Shown here piece by piece: positions 1-7,786 of a DNA stretch of 14,736 nt (position 1 is its first letter; each line of letters opens with the position of its first letter). Made by a program: the position numbers and the translations under genes. The stretch covers positions 1 to 14,736 of the forward strand of contig JABHNP010000008.1 in assembly GCA_018694455.1 (NCBI GenBank), read 5' to 3'. The DNA comes from Planctomycetaceae bacterium. GTDB lineage: Bacteria; Planctomycetota; Planctomycetia; Pirellulales; UBA1268. The notes below the pieces were generated by a model. It ran no database searches and was not told the DNA's origin. It saw only the letters and a program-made list of their open reading frames with translations.

Positions 1-624
1 CGGGGTGACGTCAAAAGGGTTATGGGGAAGAATCATCGGAAAGTAGACAAGAAAGGGATCTGCTTGGTTTTTCTTTATAAAATTAATCAGAAAATCAGTG
101 GTAATGTCGGGACCGTAACTGTTTTCAGGGAGATCAAGTAGTTTGCCATCCTGTACAAGCGAAGGGTTCCAGTAGCGATTTCTGCCGCCGCCTGGAATGT
201 TCCACAAACAGTGTGTGTTAAATCCCGCTTGCTCAGGAGTGATGCCACCTTTTCCTGTAAGCAACTGCCACTTGCCTGCAACGGCTGTGTGATAGCCGTG
301 CTCCTGGAAATAGTTGCCGAAAGTAGGTTGGCCGTTTGGGTATACGCCAAAGTCAAAGTAATTAAATACGTTTGACTTTCCAGACATCAGGTTGACTCGG
401 CTCGGTGTACAGAGTGGCGTCGAGTGGCAGTTTTCGAATCGAACGCCCTTCGCTGCGAGTGCATCAAGGCGCGGAGTTGCGTACTCCTGACTTCCGTATG
501 AGCCAAAGCACTCAAAGCCGACATCATCACAAAGAATCAAGATGACATTCGGCTTTTGAGATGCTTGGAGTTGCTGTGTAACAAAAAAAACAAGAAGAGT
601 CATAAAGCAAAGGAAGAGTTTCAT
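1..624 (-). CDS. Secreted sulfatase A (type I, formylglycine-dependent), 3'-truncated by the window edge
   Basis: The first 208 codons of a sulfatase are present; the gene runs off the left edge. I translated it by hand from the ATG at 624-622. Residues 1-21 form a Sec signal peptide with likely cleavage after A21 (QLQA|SQ). The alkaline-phosphatase-like core follows: 'PNVILILCDD' with metal ligands D33 and D34, then the modification motif C72-T-P-S-R76, whose cysteine is converted to formylglycine. K118 (in 'AGKW') and H201 (in 'LPHNPF') fit the active-site Lys and His of the family. The second metal-binding Asp-Asn and the C-terminal domain lie outside the window. It should hydrolyse sulfate esters in the periplasm or outside the cell; the substrate cannot be read. 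It is the most downstream visible gene of the minus-strand cluster, 45 bp after the sialidase. I see no clear Shine-Dalgarno site. Sulfatase assignment is firm; specificity is open. Confidence 0.93.
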   Translation of the reverse strand, partial: MKLFLCFMTLLVFFVTQQLQASQKPNVILILCDDVGFECFGSYGSQEYATPRLDALAAKGVRFENCHSTPLCTPSRVNLMSGKSNVFNYFDFGVYPNGQPTFGNYFQEHGYHTAVAGKWQLLTGKGGITPEQAGFNTHCLWNIPGGGRNRYWNPSLVQDGKLLDLPENSYGPDITTDFLINFIKKNQADPFLVYFPMILPHNPFDVTP

Positions 625-669
625 GGCAGATCCGAATGGAGAAGGTTTGTGCGAGTCACTTTGGGGCAC

Positions 670-1836
670 TCAGAGCCCGAATTCTTTGAGGTCAAGAGTT
701 TGAAAGACAAGGTCAGCCCTGGATGACTCGTACAGGATTCCAAGTGTGTTGTCGTTTACCATAACGAGTGAACTGTAGGCACCACCTTCCTTGTCAAGCA
801 GGATCTGCTTGGCCCATGTTGTTCCGTCGTCGAGGCTCATCTGAATGGTCATATTTTTTCGTTGCGATTTATGATGAGGGTTAGAAAAAAATAACACAGT
901 TCGGTCATCGCTCAGACGGTGGGAGATCAGGCTGCCCATACACACAGGCTCAGGGAGGGCGCTATGATCAGAGTTGTGTACCTTCCAGTGAGTACCAAGG
1001 TCAGAAGTAATGCTCACCGCTCGGCCGTTTGTTTCTGATTTGTCTTCACGGTTTCGGTTGTCTCGGCTGTTGAGCATAAGGGACCCATCAGCCAGTTCCA
1101 CAACAGCAGACTCGGTCGTATTTGATCGGGCAGGGTTCGATACCGTCCATTTTTTGCCATTGTTTACGCTCCACGTCAGATTGGAAAATGGCGAGCCAGT
1201 CGCATCTCGACCCTGTGTGGGAATCACCAATGTGCCATTGGATAGCGTGATGCCGTTGCCAGGTGCCGGTGCAAACAGGAACCATTCAGGTTTTTTAAGT
1301 CGGGAGGTCCAGTTTTCAGGCTGGGTCCATGTTTTGCCGTCATCATGTGACCGCACAGCCATGAATTGTGAGGATTGTGCTGGATCAATCCCAGGCTCAG
1401 ATCCACCTTCTCGCCATTGATGTGTTCCCAGTTTTGCATGAGTCCACAAAGCCGTAACCAAAATGTCACCTGTGGTTGTGTCGATCAATATGTTTGGGTC
1501 TGAGCACCCGTTCTGATCCTGCGGCAAACCACCAAACTCCCCCATGTCCATGATCGGTCGGGGCAATTCCCAGGTTTGACCCCCGTCTGTGGAACGAGAT
1601 AAGCCGATGTCGATATCCGCTTGAAGATCTTTCCGGCTGGTATATCGCATGTCATAGACGGCGAGTAATATTCCGGTCTTCGTTCTGGCGATTCCAGGGA
1701 TACGGAAAGTATGACAGCCAAAGTCTCCCTGGCGGTGAATAACAACGTAAGGGCGTTCGTTATCTGCCGAGACGCTCGATGGTGGACAGAATACAATGCC
1801 TGCGAGCACAAAGGCATTCAGGGCAAGTCGATTCAT
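670..1836 (-). CDS. Secreted GH33-type sialidase (BNR/Asp-box, exo-alpha-sialidase family)
   Basis: This 388-residue enzyme has a signal peptide (cleavage likely after A24, VSA|DN) and a single six-bladed sialidase propeller with no added binding domain. Visible motifs are the FRIP motif at 44-47 with the first carboxylate-binding arginine R45, the acid/base candidate D62 in 'YDMR', and five Asp-boxes ending at W89, W170, W230, W284 and W341 (for example S-x-D-D-G-K-T-W at 163-170). E242 in 'TTES' and Y354 in 'GGAYSSL' fit the Glu/Tyr nucleophile pair. R258 and R326 fit the rest of the arginine triad. The family releases terminal sialic acid from glycans by exo-hydrolysis; planctomycete members may act on other nonulosonic acids. 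It lies between two sulfatase genes (17 and 45 bp gaps), which suggests removal of acidic caps from a sulfated glycan. Family call is strong; substrate is inferred. Confidence 0.9.
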   Translation of the reverse strand: MNRLALNAFVLAGIVFCPPSSVSADNERPYVVIHRQGDFGCHTFRIPGIARTKTGILLAVYDMRYTSRKDLQADIDIGLSRSTDGGQTWELPRPIMDMGEFGGLPQDQNGCSDPNILIDTTTGDILVTALWTHAKLGTHQWREGGSEPGIDPAQSSQFMAVRSHDDGKTWTQPENWTSRLKKPEWFLFAPAPGNGITLSNGTLVIPTQGRDATGSPFSNLTWSVNNGKKWTVSNPARSNTTESAVVELADGSLMLNSRDNRNREDKSETNGRAVSITSDLGTHWKVHNSDHSALPEPVCMGSLISHRLSDDRTVLFFSNPHHKSQRKNMTIQMSLDDGTTWAKQILLDKEGGAYSSLVMVNDNTLGILYESSRADLVFQTLDLKEFGL

Positions 1837-1853
1837 AAAATGAACTCTGGCTG

Positions 1854-3746
1854 TTATGGAACTTGATGGTCAGTGTTCTCTAGCTCATTGATGGCTCTAT
1901 TCGTGACTCGGACAATGTACTTGTTCGGCTGGTTCAACAAGGCGCGTTTCAAAGAAGGCAGTATAGGCCGGGCCTCATCGTCCATTTCATCAAGGACAAT
2001 TGCGGCAGCAAGTCGGCCCCATTGATGATCACTTTGAAGCTCGGCCTCAAGGACCGGTAGTGCTTCTTCAGGAGAGCCAAGTTTGGCAACGGCCCTGGCT
2101 GCTGCGATACGTACACTCGGTGATGGGTCATCGAGGTATTCTGCGACATGTTTGAGCGTGCTCTTGGCCGCCGCACCAATATTCCCAATACCTGTTGCTG
2201 CCCAATAACGAATCGATGGATCTTTGTTTTCAAGGGCATCAAGAAGTTTCGGAATGCTGGTAGGACCTTCGGATGCCGATGTCGCGATATCGACAAGCGT
2301 CGCCAAGCGATTCTCCGCTGGGGAGGTTGTGGTTGCGCTATGCAATATTTCAAAACGCGAGCCTGCATCCTGCTCGAGAATTTCAATTTCGGCTTCTGGG
2401 ATCAGTCCGATGTCGCCAATCTCGTTTTGCCACTCGGAAAGGGCGTGCCGCATTTCACCAAGCCTTTTAGTAAACGCTGGATCGCCTGCAAGGTTCCGTA
2501 TTTCAGATGGATCTGCGTGTGTGTCATAGAGTTCTTCAACCGGTTTCTCTTTTGCTGAAAATAATTCCATCACTGGATCAAGCTGACCGGAGGCTTCCTT
2601 CTTGCGAATTTCTTTCATCGTTGCACCCTTCTCGGGTGTATTCATGTATTGATAGTACGGCTTGAGTGGTTCGAAATTTCGTATATACCGAAAGCGTGTA
2701 TCACGGACAGTCCGGATAATGTCATAGCGTTCATCCATTCTGTCGCGTGCTCCATAGACAAACTCTCTTGGTGGGCTGAGATGAAGTCCAAGGAATGCTC
2801 TGCCTTGCAAGTAGGAAGGTGGGTCAATACCTGCAATGTTGAGAACTGTAGGCGCAAAATCGACGGAACTGATCAGTTGGTCGTCCGTTGCAAGAGATGG
2901 GGCACCAAGCGATTTTTGGAATTTTTCAGGAACACGAATAATGAATGGAATATGGGTTCCCGAGTCATAGAGCCAGCGTTTGGCTCGTGGGAGCCCAACG
3001 CCATGGTCAGACCAGTACATAATAATTGTTTTGTCATATTCACCAGCGTCTTTGAGTTGCTGGATAAGATCACCCGCCCAGGCATCCATGGCGGTAATAA
3101 GTTCGTAGTTGCGTTTCCAGTCTTCTCGGGTGATGGCGGTGTCTGGGTAGTAGGGGGGGAGCGTCGTCAGGTCTTTTGGGTTTTGCCGTTGGGAAGGTAA
3201 GAGTTCTTCGGTGACGGATTTATATTTAGACTCTGAAGCAATTCCACTTTCGTGACACCCTGTGAAATTGAAGACCGCAAAAAACGGCTGTGATTTTTTT
3301 GACCGATTCTTCCAGTGACCCTTCCCTCCAGATACGTTCCAGATCTCTTTTTTTTCTGGTTTCGAAAATTGATAATCGGTCTTACTGTTATTTGTGCAGT
3401 AATACCCAGCCTCTCGAAGCAGCACAGGGAACGGTTTCAGCCATGTTGGAAGTGTTGCGTTACAACGCATGTGATGTGTGCCGATACTATTTTGATACAT
3501 CCCTGTAATGATTGCCGAGCGACACGGCGCGCAAACCCCAGCGGTTGTAAAAGCATTGGTATAGCGTGTGCCTTCTTGGGCAAGTTTGTCCAGATTGGGT
3601 GTAATGGCGTGTGGGTCACCACAGCAGCCAAGATGCGGACTGATGTCTTCGCATGAAATCCACACAATATTTGGTTGCTCAGCCATCGCAACTGATGAAA
3701 GCATGCATGGCGCGATGGCGAATAGAGCGATGAATAAACGAAACAT
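1854..3746 (-). CDS. Secreted sulfatase B, sulfamidase-like, with C-terminal HEAT-like repeats
   Basis: This 630-residue protein starts with a signal peptide (cleavage near A22, AMA|EQ). The sulfatase core spans roughly residues 24-445. Metal ligands E33/D34 are in 'WISCEDISPHLG'. The modification motif is C72-A-P-C-R76, with a second Cys where Ser or Ala is usual. K122 is in 'SKTDY', H165 follows in 'GCHES', and D247-H248 is in 'WSDHG'. This pattern resembles planctomycete proteins annotated as heparan N-sulfatase (SGSH-like). Residues about 480-625 form short helical repeats with HEAT character ('DPSIRYWAATGIGNIG', 'DPSPSVRIAAARAVAKLG'). Such tails usually bind protein or pack against the core. 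A GAAGG ribosome site overlaps the stop of the gene upstream, 12 bp away, so translation may be coupled. The sulfatase call is strong; sulfamidase versus O-sulfatase cannot be decided here. Confidence 0.93.
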   Translation of the reverse strand: MFRLFIALFAIAPCMLSSVAMAEQPNIVWISCEDISPHLGCCGDPHAITPNLDKLAQEGTRYTNAFTTAGVCAPCRSAIITGMYQNSIGTHHMRCNATLPTWLKPFPVLLREAGYYCTNNSKTDYQFSKPEKKEIWNVSGGKGHWKNRSKKSQPFFAVFNFTGCHESGIASESKYKSVTEELLPSQRQNPKDLTTLPPYYPDTAITREDWKRNYELITAMDAWAGDLIQQLKDAGEYDKTIIMYWSDHGVGLPRAKRWLYDSGTHIPFIIRVPEKFQKSLGAPSLATDDQLISSVDFAPTVLNIAGIDPPSYLQGRAFLGLHLSPPREFVYGARDRMDERYDIIRTVRDTRFRYIRNFEPLKPYYQYMNTPEKGATMKEIRKKEASGQLDPVMELFSAKEKPVEELYDTHADPSEIRNLAGDPAFTKRLGEMRHALSEWQNEIGDIGLIPEAEIEILEQDAGSRFEILHSATTTSPAENRLATLVDIATSASEGPTSIPKLLDALENKDPSIRYWAATGIGNIGAAAKSTLKHVAEYLDDPSPSVRIAAARAVAKLGSPEEALPVLEAELQSDHQWGRLAAAIVLDEMDDEARPILPSLKRALLNQPNKYIVRVTNRAINELENTDHQVP

Positions 3747-3754
3747 GTAAGCAG

Positions 3755-3759
3755 CCTTC
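3755..3759 (-). promoter_or_regulatory. Shine-Dalgarno site of sulfatase B, overlapping the upstream stop codon
   Basis: On the minus strand the end of the DUF1592 gene reads TAGAAGG, followed by eight bases and the ATG at 3746-3744. The GAAGG (3759-3755) shares a base with the TAG stop (3761-3759). This is one of the few good ribosome sites in the window. It supports the chosen start and suggests that ribosomes ending the cytochrome gene re-initiate on sulfatase B. Confidence 0.55.
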
Positions 3760-6323
3760 TACTGAGGTGACGGGTTCTGTTCTGGTTTCCGATAAAGAAA
3801 TGCATCTGACGTGAGAAGTGACGTGAGAAGAGCCTTCATGCTGCCTCCACTCTGTTTATATGCCGTGTGTGCATTCTGAAGAACGACGCGGTCGTGCATT
3901 GTTTCATTTCGTCCCATCCAGAATCGAAATGCATGACGTACGAACACTTGCTCTGCGCGTTCGCTTGTTGCTAGTCGTTGGATAAGATCGAGTGCGTTCT
4001 CAACGGGACCATCGAGCCTTTCGTCACCAGAGTTGATGATTTCACCGGTCGTGTCTACTGGTTGTTCAAGTTCTGATGTTCGGAAGAGGCCTGCATGGTT
4101 ATACATTTCGAACGGAAGGCCAAGCGGGTCCATTTTTTGGTGACATGTCCAGCAATATTCCTGCTTTGTTACTTCCATTCTTTCACGTAAGGTTTTCCTG
4201 GGTTCATCTGGCAGCATGGCATCAACGGTGATGGGCACATCCGGAAGACCGCCGCCGAGAAGTCGCTCCTGAATCCACCGGCCACGCCGTATCGCGTGAT
4301 TGTCCATGGCATCTGAATGAGAAACGAGCCAACTCGGGTGAGTGAGAACGCCCAAACGCTGGCCCTCAGGTGCCTGTGTCAACATTCGCTTGGGGCTGAG
4401 TGATCCGGCACCAAAGCTACGATGGCTGACTCGTGCGAAAATATCAGTCCCTTCGAAGGGTGCCTCCTCTACATACACATTAATCGTCGAGGTTTGTCTC
4501 CGCTTTTTCTTTTTCGGCGGCTCTTTGCCAGGGTTCGCTGCTATCCATGCATTTCGCTCCGCTTCTTCCTGAAGTTTTTGTTTCTCAGCAGCTTTTTTCA
4601 CCTCTTTTGGTAGCGTTACTCTAGCCGCCTTGGTTCGGGGCTGTCCAAAGTACTCACTGTCAGTTTTCGTAACAATCACTTTCTGTGTCGTCAGTAGTTG
4701 TCGCAGGACATCACGGTCCTCGTTGAGAATTAACTCAATGAGTCGGTCAGTGCTTGCTGAGGCCTCAAACATTGAACGATAGTGGCGTGCTCTGGTCTTT
4801 CCGCGGATACCCGTTGTGTCCAGAGAACGGGTGTCCTTGCAGATATATCCTCCTTGGTCGTAGTCAAAGTACTCTCTGAAAAATTGCAGGATCCTCGGTT
4901 TTCGGATGCTGTCATCTGCAAGCATTCGTTGTACTTCACGTTCGACATCGTCTCGAGTCCGCATGGCGCCGGTGAGGACACTTCTCTTGAGTGCCTCATC
5001 AGGCTTGATGTATCGAAGTGCATGATTTACGGCCAGTCCGAGTTCCCAGTCTTGAAGCATGATCCGTCCGAATGAATCGGGTGTTCCATGTTCAACAAGT
5101 TCAGGACGAAAGAGTGCATCGCGGTCAAGGAAAATCGCTGAGAGACCAAGTACTGCACCGTCTTTCTGGCCAAGTTTGTGAACCGATTCTTTAACAATCG
5201 ACACATAGCGATCAGATTCAGATGGCTGTGGTGGCCTGAATGTAAGTGCTTCAAACAGATAGTTGACGGCCTCTCGTAGGCAGTCGTCTGTTGCAGAAGG
5301 TGTGTCTATCGCCGCGATGACTGGTGTTAACGGTCGGACAGTCTTCGTGCTGTAGACCAGGCTCGATGGAAGCCCGCGATTGTCACCTGGCACATACTTT
5401 TTGAAGTAGGCTGCTGGGTCATCGGTAATCTGCTGAGGTGCAGCTATGCTCAGAGGTCCATAAGCCATGTAGTGCAGGATGTCACTCGCTGTACTCAACA
5501 GTTGCGTTGCTTCTGCACTATTTACAGAGTACAGGTCAGGGTAATTTTCGAAGCCATGTTCTCGTGCTGACGACAACACACAAGGAATGCTTTTAACGGC
5601 CGTAGCGTAGGCAACCGTCCCTCCTTGCCACTGAATAATTCGGTCTGTTCCAAAGTAAAGCTTCAGTTCACCACCATGGTTTGTTGGCACCTCATCGCCA
5701 TGTGTTCGCAGGCCCGGCTTGCTGGCATCGTAAGGAGGTTCCGTATTAATCAGTTCATTGAGCCGAGTGATATGTTCCTGAGGAGTCACTCGCCAGAGTC
5801 GTGCCGGTGAAAATGTTGGTTGGATTTCGATATTGTCAGGGAGTGTGCCAAATAAGAGGTCATGGGGGACAAAGTTTCCTTTTGTTGGGTCACGATGAGC
5901 TCGAAAGCCACCGCTCTCCTTCATGGTCGCGTCGAGGTTGTGCACAACCCAGTCCCTGAATTGAAGGCGGTCTGATACTGGCGGTTGCTCGGCTTCTTCA
6001 GGTGGCATTTCCTGAAGTGAAACCTGTGCCCAGATAGACCTCCACGTTGTTGCGTTCGCTTCATTCGTGGCACCAAGAGTATCGAGCGACAGACCTGCCT
6101 CAGGTTCACTGCCGCTGTGGCAATCAAGGCAATACGCATTCAGAAACGGCTCAGCGAATGACTCAAAATCTTCGGGCACAACACTGCCGGGAAAGTACCG
6201 ATCGGATGCGAAACATGGCAGCATGAAAATTATGCAGAGCGATGAAATGCAAAAGCGAATAGCATGTTGCAACTGATTCTTGTCGGATGACCAACAAATC
6301 AGCTTTGCTCCCCGGATCGTCAT
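3759..6323 (-). CDS. Planctomycete c-type cytochrome protein (PSCyt1-DUF1587-DUF1592-DUF1588-DUF1585)
   Basis: This 854-residue exported protein has a Sec-type hydrophobic segment at about 21-39, after an unusually long 20-residue N-region (cleavage likely near CFA|SD). A planctomycete cytochrome c domain follows, with heme motif C65-L-D-C68-H69. Next come a DUF1587-like stretch (about 175-230), DUF1592 (about 350-490), DUF1588 (about 640-750) with a second heme motif C724-W-T-C727-H728, and DUF1585 (about 775-850, containing 'FRFWMGR'). A lysine-rich stretch (about 564-609) separates DUF1592 from DUF1588. The family has no settled enzyme activity that I know of; it is recurrent in planctomycetes beside DUF1552 genes and glycan-degrading enzymes. 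The start is fixed by an ATGA overlap with the DUF1552 gene. Two CxxCH motifs imply a periplasmic di-heme redox role, which is an inference. Family call is very secure. Confidence 0.93.
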   Translation of the reverse strand: MTIRGAKLICWSSDKNQLQHAIRFCISSLCIIFMLPCFASDRYFPGSVVPEDFESFAEPFLNAYCLDCHSGSEPEAGLSLDTLGATNEANATTWRSIWAQVSLQEMPPEEAEQPPVSDRLQFRDWVVHNLDATMKESGGFRAHRDPTKGNFVPHDLLFGTLPDNIEIQPTFSPARLWRVTPQEHITRLNELINTEPPYDASKPGLRTHGDEVPTNHGGELKLYFGTDRIIQWQGGTVAYATAVKSIPCVLSSAREHGFENYPDLYSVNSAEATQLLSTASDILHYMAYGPLSIAAPQQITDDPAAYFKKYVPGDNRGLPSSLVYSTKTVRPLTPVIAAIDTPSATDDCLREAVNYLFEALTFRPPQPSESDRYVSIVKESVHKLGQKDGAVLGLSAIFLDRDALFRPELVEHGTPDSFGRIMLQDWELGLAVNHALRYIKPDEALKRSVLTGAMRTRDDVEREVQRMLADDSIRKPRILQFFREYFDYDQGGYICKDTRSLDTTGIRGKTRARHYRSMFEASASTDRLIELILNEDRDVLRQLLTTQKVIVTKTDSEYFGQPRTKAARVTLPKEVKKAAEKQKLQEEAERNAWIAANPGKEPPKKKKRRQTSTINVYVEEAPFEGTDIFARVSHRSFGAGSLSPKRMLTQAPEGQRLGVLTHPSWLVSHSDAMDNHAIRRGRWIQERLLGGGLPDVPITVDAMLPDEPRKTLRERMEVTKQEYCWTCHQKMDPLGLPFEMYNHAGLFRTSELEQPVDTTGEIINSGDERLDGPVENALDLIQRLATSERAEQVFVRHAFRFWMGRNETMHDRVVLQNAHTAYKQSGGSMKALLTSLLTSDAFLYRKPEQNPSPQ

Positions 6324-7648
6324 GCCAAGATATCTCCGAGAACACCGTTGCCGGTATCAAAAGTCCTCGCGAGGCCATCAGACATGTTGAATCGCTCGCA
6401 CTGGCCACCTGCCGTTTGTAAGAGCGTTGTGTACAGCGAGTTGATCGGTCGCTTTCCTTCAATCTGTGTAAAGCAGCCTGTCTTGAATGCACCGTCAAAG
6501 TTACCAAGGAGCATCACAGGCCAGTTTGCACCACTTGTATGTTGTTTGTCTGCGTTGTTGCTGGTGTAGACGATGAGCGTGTGGTCCATCATTGAGCCAC
6601 TCCCTTCGGGAATGTTGTCCAGCGTTTCCATGATTTTGACAAGCATCCGTGAATTGTACTGACGTATTTTGATCCAGATTGGATTGTCCGGTTGGTCCAT
6701 GTGACCAAGGTTGTGTCCCTGTTCCTCGACGCCTAAGCCTTTCCAGGCACCAAAAATTTCACCACGACCGGATCCGATAGTAAGGGTATTTGTAATCCCT
6801 GATGCGAGCGCTGAAATACCAAGGTTCAGCAGTCTGTCGTGCCAGTCGGTTTCGTGCTCCGGAGTCGCATAGAACTCGTCAACCTTAGGCGCAAACTTAC
6901 TGAGATGGTCGGATACCTCACCAAGCTTCTGGCGAAGGCTATTTAAATCTTGAAAGCCGGTCACAAATTGTTGATAGCGGGTTTGTTCGGCACGAGGTAG
7001 ATGCATACCACCTTGTGTTGCCTGATCTTGAATTTGATCTAAGAGGTAGGATCTCGCTTCAAACTCTTTGCGAATTGCCCCGTCTGATATACCGCCAAAT
7101 AACAGTTGGTAGAGGTGGTTGGGGTTGGAGTACATGAATATTGGCTGATCCGGTCCGCTTGCCGAAAGAGTGGCAACGGTTGGCTTGTTCTTCATGTTCT
7201 CCAGCGAATCCATGCCGATGCAAAGATGGGGCAGGAGTGTTTCGGGCAGCGTCTTACTGAGTTCATAATCAATTGTTGATCCGCGAGGTGCCACGCCGTC
7301 ACCGCCACGATACCCACCAAGCGCACCAAAAAACGCACTATGTGATGGACTGGTGTGTTGTCCATGGAGACCGTTGATGATGTGCAATCGTTCTTTGTAC
7401 GGCTCCAATGGCTGGATTGGTTCCGGTAATGTATGACCAGCAAGGGAGCAGTTGCCTGACACCCCAGTGGGAATGCAGGTCTTTGGATCAAACCCTTGGT
7501 TTTGCAAAAAGAAAATAATTCGCTTTGGAAGTTTTGATACCCCTGTCAAAGAAGGGCTGGCAAGTAACGGCAGTGGTGAGCCGCCGAGCCCTAACGCAGT
7601 GCCAGCGCCGGCTGCAATTCCTTGGAGTATTGTTCGTCGAGTAAGCAT
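6320..7648 (-). CDS. DUF1552 protein, Tat-exported
   Basis: This 442-residue protein begins with a twin-arginine signal: 'TRRTILQG' at 3-10, a Gly/Ala-rich hydrophobic stretch, and probable cleavage after A30 (LLA|SP). The mature part matches the planctomycete DUF1552 family: 'KRIIFFLQNQGFDP' near 42-55, 'LEPYKERLHIINGL' near 82-95, and a C-terminal half with 'HTLIVYTSNNADKQH' that resembles the alkaline-phosphatase/sulfatase fold. I see no formylglycine motif, so it is not itself a sulfatase. The family's function is not established. It is nearly always next to a DUF1592-type gene, and here the two overlap by 4 bp (ATGA), implying coupled translation and probably partner proteins. Tat export suggests that it folds, perhaps with a cofactor, before crossing the membrane. 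The ribosome site is weak (GGAA about nine bases upstream). Confidence 0.92.
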   Translation of the reverse strand: MLTRRTILQGIAAGAGTALGLGGSPLPLLASPSLTGVSKLPKRIIFFLQNQGFDPKTCIPTGVSGNCSLAGHTLPEPIQPLEPYKERLHIINGLHGQHTSPSHSAFFGALGGYRGGDGVAPRGSTIDYELSKTLPETLLPHLCIGMDSLENMKNKPTVATLSASGPDQPIFMYSNPNHLYQLLFGGISDGAIRKEFEARSYLLDQIQDQATQGGMHLPRAEQTRYQQFVTGFQDLNSLRQKLGEVSDHLSKFAPKVDEFYATPEHETDWHDRLLNLGISALASGITNTLTIGSGRGEIFGAWKGLGVEEQGHNLGHMDQPDNPIWIKIRQYNSRMLVKIMETLDNIPEGSGSMMDHTLIVYTSNNADKQHTSGANWPVMLLGNFDGAFKTGCFTQIEGKRPINSLYTTLLQTAGGQCERFNMSDGLARTFDTGNGVLGDILA

Positions 7649-7763
7649 GATTCAGTTTCCGAAGAGATTTATGTCAATGTCTGTTTAGGTTCGCTGAGTT
7701 GCTGAGACATAAGTCGGTATGTGAAGGGAGTACATTGAGTGTCTGTCAATCAACGGTCATTGA

Positions 7764-7786
7764 GGGCAGCCATCTAGCTGTTGCCC
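7764..7786 (-). terminator. Possible hairpin just after sulfatase C (weak terminator or processing site)
   Basis: GGGC-AGC, a six-base loop, GCT, a three-base bulge and GCCC form an imperfect stem-loop that starts at the last base of the sulfatase C stop codon. No U-run follows on the minus strand, so it is not a convincing intrinsic terminator. It could attenuate transcription, stabilise the 3' end, or mark processing before the DUF1552 gene 137 bp downstream. Confidence 0.3.

Noticed and set aside
2148..3200. Several plus-strand open frames of 100-180 codons opposite sulfatase B
   Set aside because: They lie wholly antisense to a gene with conserved motifs throughout and show no domain of their own.
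7649..7785. Two perfect TTGACA hexamers on the minus strand between sulfatase C and DUF1552, suggesting an internal promoter
   Set aside because: Neither has a reasonable -10 element 16-18 bp downstream, and one is so close to the ATG that the -10 would abut the start codon. An internal promoter remains possible but is not shown.
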